Assembly: GCA_026785745.1 (NCBI GenBank)
Contig: JAJAZO010000261.1
Span: 1 to 9,141 of the forward strand
DNA length: 9,141 bases
From: Chitinophagaceae bacterium
GTDB taxonomy: Bacteria; Bacteroidota; Bacteroidia; Chitinophagales; Chitinophagaceae
Reading direction: 5' to 3'
Made by a program: the position numbers and the translations under genes. The notes under the pieces were generated by a model that saw only the letters and a program-made list of their open reading frames with translations, did no database searches and was not told where the DNA came from. Numbering within the stretch: the stretch's first letter is position 1; every line of letters starts with the position of its first letter. This document shows, one piece after another, positions 1 through 6,241 of this stretch.

Positions 1-36
1 ACAACATAACTCATTTTGATAAATTATTTTTAGTGT

Positions 37-2082
37 TTACCAGATCTTCACCCTCAAACTATCCGCCCGATACATTTTATCTCCCGGTTTTATATTATAT
101 GTTGTGTAAAATTCATCCACATCAACAAAAGGCCCGTTCACCCGGTATTTAGCAGGAGAATGTACATCTGTCAGCAAGCGGTTTCTTAAATTCTCTTCCC
201 GGATATGCCCCAACCAACCAAGTGAGTAACCAAGAAAATATCGCTGCATAGGAGTAAGGCCGGCCACAGGTTTATTCGCCTTATATTCGGCTGTTTTTTT
301 ATACGCTTCAATGCCTAATAAAATGCCCCCGAGATCAGCAATATTTTCACCCAGCGTAGCTTTGCCATTAATGTGATAGCCGGGCAAGGGTTCATAATCA
401 TCAAATTGCTTCACCATAACATCAGCCTTCTTTTTAAATTCTTCCTCATCTTTTTTTGTCCACCAGCTAACTAAATTTCCTTTATCATCAAACTGCCTTC
501 CTTCATCATCAAAGCCGTGTGTAATTTCATGACCAATAGTAGAAGCACCTGCGTAGCCATATACGGTTGCATCATCCAGTTCTTCATCCCTGTATCCCGG
601 CACAGTGAAAATTCCAGCCGGTAATACAATCTCATTGTTGGATGGATTGTAATAGGCATTATAGGTCTGTGGTGTCATCTCCCATTCGTTCCTGTCAACT
701 GGTTTTCCCAGTTTATTGATGTTATAATTGTGCCACCAAAGACTTGCACTTACAACGTTTTGAAAATAGCTTTCCTTGCCTATTTTCATACTGCTGAAAT
801 CTTTCCACTTTTCAGGGTAGCCTACCTTTTTTTTAATAGAAGCCAATTTTGCATAGGCTTTTTGTTTAGTGCTGTCAGTCATCCATGGTAGTCTGCCAAT
901 CCTATCTTTTAAAGCTTCACGGATGGCTTCCACCATTTCTTCATATCTCTTCCTGGCTGTTTCGTTGAAAAATTCTTTTACATACAATTGCCCGAGCATT
1001 TCTCCCATCGCATTTTCTGAACTTTGTATGGCCCTTTTCCACCTGGGTCTTCTTTCTTTTGCGCCACTATACAATTTATTGAAATTGAAAGAAGCTATAC
1101 CAAACTTATCCGGCAACACCCCGGAGAAATCGCTGATAAGATTAAATTTCACATAGCTCTTCCAGTCAGCAACCGGAACCGTTTTCAAAACATTATCTAA
1201 TGCTTTAAAAAATTCCGGCTGACCTACTATTACCGAATCAATACCTTTTACACCAGTGTTGGTTAAAAAAGCTGCCCAGTCAATCTTTGTATTCATTTTA
1301 CTCAAATCGGCAATCGCCATTTTGTTGTAATTCGTATAAGGATCCCGAAGGTCTTCCAGTTTGCGGCTGGCTTGTGCCAGTTTTGTTTCTACAGCAAGAA
1401 TGTTTGTTGCTGCAGTAGCAGATGCCGCTGAGTCTTCTCCAGCCATTACTAACACATTAGTTATATACTTTAAATATTGATTGCGGATATTAATAGTTGC
1501 AGTATCCGTTTTGAAATAATATTCTCTTTCTGGTAAACCAAGGCCACCTTGCCAGAGTTTGTAACTCATTACTTCGCTATTCTTATCATCTTGTGTCACA
1601 AAATTGCTGAACAGGGTAGAGGAGCCAATTTTCTTTAGTTCAGTGACCGTAGCCAACAGGCTTTTTGCATCGGTAATTGCATTTACTTTATCTACCCACG
1701 GCTGCAATGGTTTTAATCCATCGGCTTCAATTTTAGTACTGTCCATTGCCATGGTCCAGAAGTCACCAATCTTTTGTTCTGCACTTCCATTTACTCCACC
1801 CGATTTTGCTGCTTTTTCAGAAATTTCACGAAGCCGTTTTAAGTTTTCTTCATTCACCAGATTGCCAATTCCCCATGAGGATTGGTCGCCGGGTATCGGG
1901 TTATTCTTTATCCATCCGCCATTGGCATACTGGAAAAAATCTTCACCTGGATTTACTGTAGTGTCAAGGTTTACAGCAAGGGCATCACCTTTTTTACTGT
2001 CTGTTTTGGATTTGCCACTTCCGCATGAAATAATTGAAAGAGTAGCAACAGTAATTGCAAGCATCGTTAAAATTGAACGCAT
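37..2082 (-). CDS. M13 family (neprilysin/PepO-like) zinc metallopeptidase, lipoprotein
   Basis: A 681-residue zinc endopeptidase expected to cleave short peptides at the cell envelope. The N-terminus is a lipoprotein signal: a hydrophobic stretch, then IIS-C with the lipidated cysteine at C20, then a Ser/Lys-rich tether. The M13 N-terminal domain opens with PGEDFFQYANGGW (about residues 45-57). The catalytic domain carries NAYYNP (475-480, substrate binding), HEITH (zinc ligands H518 and H522, catalytic E519), ENIAD (third zinc ligand E579, D583) and DVHSPAKYRVNG, where H641 and R647 match the transition-state histidine and substrate arginine of neprilysin. Motif spacing agrees with neprilysin. 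The protein ends in RVKIW, like the RVW end of the family, but without the usual nearby cysteine. Length is normal for bacterial members and all key residues are present, so it should be active. It stands alone on this strand, divergent from the DUF6089 genes. The start gives an intact signal peptide. Confidence 0.97.
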   Translation of the reverse strand: MRSILTMLAITVATLSIISCGSGKSKTDSKKGDALAVNLDTTVNPGEDFFQYANGGWIKNNPIPGDQSSWGIGNLVNEENLKRLREISEKAAKSGGVNGSAEQKIGDFWTMAMDSTKIEADGLKPLQPWVDKVNAITDAKSLLATVTELKKIGSSTLFSNFVTQDDKNSEVMSYKLWQGGLGLPEREYYFKTDTATINIRNQYLKYITNVLVMAGEDSAASATAATNILAVETKLAQASRKLEDLRDPYTNYNKMAIADLSKMNTKIDWAAFLTNTGVKGIDSVIVGQPEFFKALDNVLKTVPVADWKSYVKFNLISDFSGVLPDKFGIASFNFNKLYSGAKERRPRWKRAIQSSENAMGEMLGQLYVKEFFNETARKRYEEMVEAIREALKDRIGRLPWMTDSTKQKAYAKLASIKKKVGYPEKWKDFSSMKIGKESYFQNVVSASLWWHNYNINKLGKPVDRNEWEMTPQTYNAYYNPSNNEIVLPAGIFTVPGYRDEELDDATVYGYAGASTIGHEITHGFDDEGRQFDDKGNLVSWWTKKDEEEFKKKADVMVKQFDDYEPLPGYHINGKATLGENIADLGGILLGIEAYKKTAEYKANKPVAGLTPMQRYFLGYSLGWLGHIREENLRNRLLTDVHSPAKYRVNGPFVDVDEFYTTYNIKPGDKMYRADSLRVKIW

Positions 2083-2282
2083 AATTTGTAGGTTTTACGA
2101 TTTAAAAATAGGAAAAGCACTTACTTGAGGCATATTTATTTGATAGACGGATACGAATACAATATTAGTAAACGTTAGCATTTATAGATCGTACCTGATT
2201 CTTAACCCAGTACCCAATTTTTAATCCTTGTCTGAACACGGTAATAAAATACAGTGTGCAGAACAAGTTAAATCCAAAACCT
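2083..2282. other. Divergent intergenic region between the M13 peptidase and first DUF6089 gene
   Basis: This 200-bp AT-rich spacer must hold the promoters of both divergent genes. I find no clean TAnnTTTG box on either strand; on the minus strand TATTTTTA (2110 to 2103) is one mismatch away, but no TTG element lies at the right distance. The only clear structure is an imperfect 18-bp direct repeat at 2191..2227, listed separately. No Shine-Dalgarno sequence precedes either start. Confidence 0.7.
2191..2227. repeat. Imperfect 18-bp direct repeat, 19-bp period, upstream of first DUF6089 gene
   Basis: GTACCTGATTCTTAACCC (2191-2208) and GTACCCAATTTTTAATCC (2210-2227) match at 14 of 18 positions, and all four differences are transitions. 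The 19-bp period is close to two helical turns, so both copies would face nearly the same side of the DNA, as for a pair of regulator sites. The role is inference. It ends 55 bp before the ATG at 2283. Confidence 0.55.
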
Positions 2283-3179
2283 ATGAAACCTATCAATCTT
2301 CTGTCTGTAATGCTTTGCGTATGCATTGGCATTTCTTCCCAAGCCCAGGAATTGGACAAATCTGCCACTTTTTCCCTTTTTAGCGGTGGTATGAACTACC
2401 AGGGAGATTTAAAACCAAAAACTTTTACGATTGAAAATTCTAGTCCTGCAATTGGAATTTCTATTCGTAAGCCACTGAACCGTTGGTTCTCTTTGCGGGG
2501 CGGTGTTAATGTGGGCACTATAAAAGCTGCCGACGCATGGAATAATGAAGACCTGAAGGTTCGAAACCTGAGCTTCACTACAACCATAAAAGAAGCTTAC
2601 CTCGGATTAGAAGTGGCGATACTTGATATCTCCAGCGGCAAGTTTACTCCATACATGTATGGCGGTATCGCTGTCTTTCATTTTAATCCCTGGGCAAGAG
2701 ATAATAATGGTGTAAAAACATATTTGAAACCACTTAGTACCGAAGGACAGGGATTGTCTGCATATCCTGACAGTAAGCCATATAACTTAACGCAAATAAG
2801 TATGGCCTTTGGCGGCGGCTTCAGGTTTGCAATCAGCGATGGCCTTAATATTGGGCTTGAGTTTAATCAACGAAAATCTTTTACCGATTATATAGATGAT
2901 GTAAGCGGCAATTATGTAGAACGGGATGATCTTTTGCAGGAAAGAGGTATTAAGGCTGTAGAATTAGCCTACCGTGCTGACGAAATACCCGGTGGAAGGC
3001 CCATTTTTCCATCTCACGGAGACAAGAGGGGAACGCCAACTGAAATGGATTGGTACTATTTTTTTGGTGCAACAATGGAAGTTAAATTGAGCAGCTTCGG
3101 CGGCCTTTTTAAACATACAAAATCATTGGCTGGCCAGCGTTGTCCACGCAATGTAAATTATTCCAGCAAAATATATTGA
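2283..3179 (+). CDS. DUF6089 (PorG-like) outer-membrane beta-barrel protein, copy 1
   Basis: A 298-residue secreted protein of the DUF6089 family, to which I recall PorG, an outer-membrane barrel of the type IX secretion system, belongs. A signal peptide (residues 1-22, ending SSQAQ) precedes the mature protein. Family hallmarks in order: NYQGDL (38-43), RNLSFTT (94-100), FTPYMYGGIAVFHFNPW (121-137), LSTEGQGL (151-158), AFGGGFRF (175-182), FTDYIDDVSGNYV (200-212) and DWYYFFG (256-262). Alternating hydrophobic strands fit a small beta-barrel. The tail has CPRNV (287-291), shared with the next gene. I chose the ATG at 2283; a GTG at 2256 in the same frame would put nine polar residues before the signal peptide. 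The neighbours are not uppS/bamA/ompH, so this is probably an accessory paralogue rather than canonical PorG. Family assignment is firm; the role is inference. Confidence 0.92.
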   Translation: MKPINLLSVMLCVCIGISSQAQELDKSATFSLFSGGMNYQGDLKPKTFTIENSSPAIGISIRKPLNRWFSLRGGVNVGTIKAADAWNNEDLKVRNLSFTTTIKEAYLGLEVAILDISSGKFTPYMYGGIAVFHFNPWARDNNGVKTYLKPLSTEGQGLSAYPDSKPYNLTQISMAFGGGFRFAISDGLNIGLEFNQRKSFTDYIDDVSGNYVERDDLLQERGIKAVELAYRADEIPGGRPIFPSHGDKRGTPTEMDWYYFFGATMEVKLSSFGGLFKHTKSLAGQRCPRNVNYSSKIY

Positions 3180-3235
3180 TTAAGCAGAATGTAAAATACA
3201 GATTATCAATATTCCAGTGAGAAAATTTGACTTTT

Positions 3236-3267
3236 CATTTTAAACAATTATACCGCACATTTTAAAC
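3236..3267. repeat. Perfect 10-bp direct repeat CATTTTAAAC, 22-bp spacing
   Basis: CATTTTAAAC occurs at 3236-3245 and again at 3258-3267, a start-to-start distance of 22 bp (about two helical turns). It lies 30 to 61 bp upstream of the proposed -7 box of the second DUF6089 gene, a usual position for regulator binding. AT-richness raises the chance of coincidence, so a regulatory role is only suggested. Confidence 0.5.
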
Positions 3268-3296
3268 TTTAAATAGAAAAAAAGCCTTATCGGCCT

Positions 3297-3304
3297 TAAA
3301 TTTG
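3297..3304 (+). promoter_or_regulatory. Bacteroidota-type -7 promoter box TAAATTTG
   Basis: TAAATTTG fits the Bacteroidota -7 consensus TAnnTTTG exactly. It would start transcription near 3308-3311, giving a leader of about 10-15 nt before the ATG at 3320 or 3326. No good TTG/TTTG -33 element is seen 19-21 bp upstream. A short direct repeat, GCCTTA at 3284-3289 and 3293-3298, overlaps the box. Because the in-frame TTG at 3302 is part of this box, it would lie upstream of the transcript and cannot be the start. Confidence 0.55.
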
Positions 3305-3319
3305 CAAACGGTAGATCCA

Positions 3320-4165
3320 ATGCAAATGAAATGTCTTAGTTCACTCGCTATTTTTCTGATAATAGCTCCTGTTGCTATAGCGCAACGTGGGCATATTGGT
3401 ATTTTTGGAGGCGCAGCCGCCTACTCGGGCGATCTTAGCAACAAACCCTTTCCCCGCAAAGTAACTAATGGTGCTATTGGTCTTACTTATAGCTATGAAA
3501 TATCTGACCTGATAATGCTAAGGACTGGCTTCACTTATTCAATCGTTGGTGGAGCTGACCGGTATAATGAAAAGCCTACTTTATCATTGCGCAATTTGTC
3601 TTTTGAAACCCAAATTTTTGAATTGAGTATAGTAGGTGAATACCATTTGCTAAACCTGAATTACAATCGCTATTCCCCATACTTTTTTGCAGGGTTTGCT
3701 GTATATAAGTTCAATCCTTATGCATATGCTGCAACAGGGGAGAAGGCTTATTTACAACCTTTAAGTACGGAAGGGCAAGGTCTTGCAGCTTACCCCGACC
3801 GTAAGCCATACAAACTAACACAGTTTGCAATGCCTTTTGGTGGTGGGGTTAAATTCAGACTCACAAAAAAACTGAGGGTTGGCGGAGAACTCGGGATACG
3901 AAAATTATTTACCGATTATTTTGATGATTTAAGTACCAATTATATTGACCAGGCTGATTTGATGGCAGCAAAGGGGCAGTTAGCCGTTGATATGGCATAC
4001 CGGGGTGATGAAGTAGAAGGAGGCAGCCAGCTTTACCCCACAAAATCTGACAAACGAGGAAATCCCAAAAGGGATGACTATTATTATTTCGCCGGCGTTC
4101 ATGTTACTTACCTGTTGGCACCCGGTCGCAAAAACCAAACAGGTTGCCCTGTTAACGTTTACTAA
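3320..4165 (+). CDS. DUF6089 (PorG-like) outer-membrane beta-barrel protein, copy 2
   Basis: A tandem paralogue of the preceding gene, 281 residues from this ATG (279 from the ATG at 3326, which would also leave a complete signal peptide ending PVAIAQ). Numbered from 3326, the same family blocks occur: YSGDL (33-37), RNLSFET (89-95), YSPYFFAGFAVYKFNPY (116-132), LSTEGQGLAAYPD (146-158), PFGGGVKF (170-177), FTDYFDDLSTNY (195-206), DKRGNP (242-247), DYYYFAG (251-257) and a terminal CPVNVY. The C-terminal half is closely similar to copy 1, while the N-terminal barrel strands have diverged more. The inter-gene gap is about 140 bp with its own likely promoter, so the two copies may be expressed separately. 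As with copy 1, an outer-membrane location is well supported; a link to type IX secretion is family-based inference. Confidence 0.92.
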   Translation: MQMKCLSSLAIFLIIAPVAIAQRGHIGIFGGAAAYSGDLSNKPFPRKVTNGAIGLTYSYEISDLIMLRTGFTYSIVGGADRYNEKPTLSLRNLSFETQIFELSIVGEYHLLNLNYNRYSPYFFAGFAVYKFNPYAYAATGEKAYLQPLSTEGQGLAAYPDRKPYKLTQFAMPFGGGVKFRLTKKLRVGGELGIRKLFTDYFDDLSTNYIDQADLMAAKGQLAVDMAYRGDEVEGGSQLYPTKSDKRGNPKRDDYYYFAGVHVTYLLAPGRKNQTGCPVNVY

Positions 4166-4169
4166 TTAA

Positions 4170-4230
4170 ACATCGGTTTCTTTCTGAACATTTCCTCACA
4201 GCTTGTGTTGTACCTTAGCGATTCCGATGT
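4170..4230. repeat. 7-bp inverted repeat flanking the ubiD-family promoter region
   Basis: ACATCGG (4170-4176) and CCGATGT (4224-4230) are perfect inverted copies 47 bp apart, placed either side of the likely -7 box at 4211-4218. This could be a split operator, but a 7-bp match in a spacer of this size is not far from chance. Confidence 0.3.
4211..4218 (+). promoter_or_regulatory. Probable -7 promoter box TACCTTAG for the UbiD/ATP-grasp operon
   Basis: TACCTTAG differs from TAnnTTTG at one position and sits in a context (TTGTACCTTAGC) typical of Bacteroidota promoters. Transcription would begin near 4222-4225, leaving a leader of about 40 nt that includes the AGGAGG at 4248. No clear -33 TTTG is seen; TTTC at 4191-4194 is the nearest candidate. 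Confidence 0.45.
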
Positions 4231-4247
4231 ACTGACTTAATCGAAGT

Positions 4248-4253
4248 AGGAGG
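4248..4253 (+). promoter_or_regulatory. Strong Shine-Dalgarno sequence AGGAGG, long spacing
   Basis: AGGAGG is a consensus ribosome binding site, the only one ahead of a gene start in this window; the other starts have AT-rich leaders. The 13-nt gap to the ATG at 4267 is longer than the usual 5-9 nt. No closer in-frame start exists, so 4267 stands. Confidence 0.5.
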
Positions 4254-4266
4254 ATTATTTTATACT

Positions 4267-6213
4267 ATGGCCTGGAAAAATCAGCAACAATTTATTGACG
4301 CATTAGAAAAAGCCGGTGAACTGGTTCGCATTACAACCTACGTCAATCCCCATTTAGAAATAGCAGAAATTACCGACAGGATAAGCAAATCCGGAAACGG
4401 CGGTAAAGCATTATTGTTTGAAAATACAGGATATGATTTCCCGGTGTTGATGAATGCTTACGGAAGCGAAAAGAGAATGTGCATGGCATTGGGAGTGGAA
4501 AATTTGGATGATGTGGCAAAGGAAATTGAAAATCTTTTCAAATTATTATCGGCACCAAAAGAAGGCATACTGGATAAATTAAAACTCCTTCCAAAACTTG
4601 GTCAGTTTGCCAGTTGGATGCCGAAAGTAAAAAGCGGAAGGGGAGAATGCCAGGAAGTAGTAATGATTGAACCTGATATTACAAAACTGCCTGTAATTAC
4701 CTGCTGGCCAAAAGATGGAGGCCCGTTTCTTACACTGCCCATCATTCATACAAAAGACCCGAATACAAACTCCCGAAATGTAGGAATGTACCGTATGCAG
4801 GTGTTTGGCCCAACACTCACCGGTATGCACTGGCATAAGCATAAAGTATCTGCCAAACATTTTGTTGAGTACAAAAAATTGAATAAAAGAATGCCGGTGG
4901 CTGTTGCCCTTGGTGGCGACCCGGTGTATGCTTACTCAGCTACTGCACCACTGCCGGAAAATGTGGATGAATACATGCTGGCTGGTTTTTTAAGAAAGAA
5001 AAAAGTAGAGTTGGTAAAATGTATTTCGCAGCCGGAAGTGGAAGTACCTGCCGACGCAGATTTTATTATTGAAGGATATGTAGAGCCTGATGAAGAATTA
5101 ATATGGGAAGGGCCATTTGGCGACCATACCGGCTATTATTCATTGCCCGACTGGTATCCAAGATTTCATATTACTGCTATTACACATAAAAAAGATGCAG
5201 TGTATCCTGCCACCATTGTGGGCATTCCACCACAGGAAGATGCCTGGCTGGGAAAAGCAACGGAAAGAATTTTTCTGGCTCCCATTAAAATGACAATGGT
5301 ACCTGAAATAGTGGATATGGATATGCCGGTGGAAGGAGTGTTTCATAATCTTGTTATTACAAAAATTAAGAAAGACTATGCAGGCCAGGGGCAAAAAGTA
5401 ATGAATGCAATGTGGGGTGCAGGACAGATGATGTTCAATAAAATATTGGTGATGGCCGATGAAGGGGTAACAATTCAGGACTATGAAGCATTAGCCAGGT
5501 ATGTTTTTAAAAATTTAAACCCTGCTACTGATATTTATTTTTCTACCGGTCCAATGGATGTGCTGGATCATAGTTGCAGTAAACTTGGTTTTGGCGGAAA
5601 GATGTGTATTGATGGAACAGCTAAACAGGAAGAAGAGATGGATGATAGTTATGAGTTTCAGTCTCACCAGAGGCGAGAGGGTTTGGCGATAAGCGAAAGC
5701 CTGATTAAAGAGAAATTTTCAGAGGTTCATACAGTCAATACATTGTTATGTAAAAAGGAAATTCCTTGTTTGATTATTTCAGTACAAAAAAACAGGGTGG
5801 GACATATCAAAGAGCTGCATGAGAAGTTATGTGCATTAGAAGAGATGGAAAGTGTAAAGATGATTTTATATGTAGAACATACTGTTGATGCAAACGATTT
5901 AACAACTGCCTTGTGGAGATTCTGCAACAACCTGGACCCTAAAAGGGATAATTTCCTCTGTAAACGACCAGCTCACAACTCACAACTCACAACTCGCAAC
6001 TTGTATTTCGCCTGCATGGGATTTGATGGTACCCGTAAAACAAAAGAGTTCGATAATTTTCAAAGAGATTGGCCGAATATTATTGTAGCTGATGATGAAA
6101 CCATAAAATCAGTAGATAACAAATGGAGTGAACTAAGAATCGGGGCATTCCTTCCTTCGCCTTCTTTAAAATTCAAAGACCAGATGTATGGGGAAGAAGC
6201 TGTAGTAAGTTGA
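4267..6213 (+). CDS. UbiD-family prenylated-FMN-dependent decarboxylase with duplicated C-terminal region
   Basis: A 648-residue cytosolic (de)carboxylase of the UbiD family, which uses prenylated FMN made by UbiX. By comparison with UbiD and Fdc1, cofactor and metal contacts are N171 (NVGMYR, with catalytic R176), H190 or H192 in MHWHKHK, and E235 (DEYMLAG). The catalytic acid pair is E281 and D286 in WEGPFGDHTGYY; the second acid is Asp as in E. coli UbiD. All are present, so it should be active. It is about 150 residues longer than E. coli UbiD (497), because residues 359-453 recur in weaker form at 499-591. The second copy contains a 7-bp tandem DNA repeat. As Bacteroidota use menaquinone, a menaquinone or other aromatic acid substrate is possible, but no quinone gene is adjacent. 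It has its own likely promoter and strong ribosome site, and is followed 28 bp on by an ATP-grasp gene. Confidence 0.95.
   Translation: MAWKNQQQFIDALEKAGELVRITTYVNPHLEIAEITDRISKSGNGGKALLFENTGYDFPVLMNAYGSEKRMCMALGVENLDDVAKEIENLFKLLSAPKEGILDKLKLLPKLGQFASWMPKVKSGRGECQEVVMIEPDITKLPVITCWPKDGGPFLTLPIIHTKDPNTNSRNVGMYRMQVFGPTLTGMHWHKHKVSAKHFVEYKKLNKRMPVAVALGGDPVYAYSATAPLPENVDEYMLAGFLRKKKVELVKCISQPEVEVPADADFIIEGYVEPDEELIWEGPFGDHTGYYSLPDWYPRFHITAITHKKDAVYPATIVGIPPQEDAWLGKATERIFLAPIKMTMVPEIVDMDMPVEGVFHNLVITKIKKDYAGQGQKVMNAMWGAGQMMFNKILVMADEGVTIQDYEALARYVFKNLNPATDIYFSTGPMDVLDHSCSKLGFGGKMCIDGTAKQEEEMDDSYEFQSHQRREGLAISESLIKEKFSEVHTVNTLLCKKEIPCLIISVQKNRVGHIKELHEKLCALEEMESVKMILYVEHTVDANDLTTALWRFCNNLDPKRDNFLCKRPAHNSQLTTRNLYFACMGFDGTRKTKEFDNFQRDWPNIIVADDETIKSVDNKWSELRIGAFLPSPSLKFKDQMYGEEAVVS
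5341..5625 (+). repeat. UbiD internal duplication, copy A (residues 359-453)
   Basis: This is the ordinary UbiD C-terminal region: HNLVITKIKK, KILVMADEGV (392-401), NLNPATD (416-422), GPMDVLD and GGKMCIDGT (443-451). It retains the family motif around KMxxDxT. Matching blocks recur about 139 residues later as copy B. Confidence 0.65.
5761..6039 (+). repeat. UbiD internal duplication, copy B (residues 499-591)
   Basis: The blocks CLIISVQKN (501-509), KMILYVEHTV (531-540), NLDPKRD (555-561) and MGFDGTRK (584-591) follow the order of copy A at offsets of 138-140 residues. Sequence identity is low, so the duplication is old. The loop that in copy A contains GPMDVLD is here replaced by residues encoded by the 7-bp tandem repeat. 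Confidence 0.6.
5972..5999 (+). repeat. 7-bp tandem repeat (CTCACAA x3 + CTCGCAA) inside the UbiD gene
   Basis: Units lie at 5972-5978, 5979-5985 and 5986-5992 (identical) and 5993-5999 (one change), followed by a partial CTTG. They encode AHNSQLTTRN (569-578), a hydrophilic loop between NLDPKRDNFL and MGFDGT. Since 7 is not a multiple of 3, loss or gain of one unit would shift the frame for the last 70 or so residues. The same kind of CTCACAA string is, as I recall, scattered in Bacteroidota genomes; no other copy occurs in this window. Confidence 0.9.
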
Positions 6214-6241
6214 TTTAGATTTTAAATTCTACATTTACCCT

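Noticed and set aside
1604..2128. A 174-codon open frame on the plus strand opposite the start of the M13 peptidase gene
   Set aside because: It lies fully antisense to a well-supported gene, its product has no recognisable motif or plausible composition, and it runs past the peptidase start into the spacer by chance.
2256..2282. GTG start nine codons before the ATG of DUF6089 copy 1
   Set aside because: It adds a polar, Asn/Lys/Pro-rich stretch ahead of a complete signal peptide that begins at 2283.
3302..3319. TTG start six codons before the ATG of DUF6089 copy 2
   Set aside because: The TTG overlaps the likely -7 box TAAATTTG at 3297-3304, so it would lie upstream of the transcript start, and it would extend the signal peptide with charged residues.
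4579..4860. A 93-codon minus-strand open frame within the UbiD gene, and similar short antisense frames elsewhere
   Set aside because: They overlap strongly supported genes in the opposite direction, encode Cys/His/Phe-rich products typical of antisense reading, and have no start context.
5972..6003. CTCACAA array considered as a CRISPR-like or REP-type element
   Set aside because: Units are 7 bp, contiguous and without spacers, and lie inside an intact reading frame; it is a simple tandem repeat.
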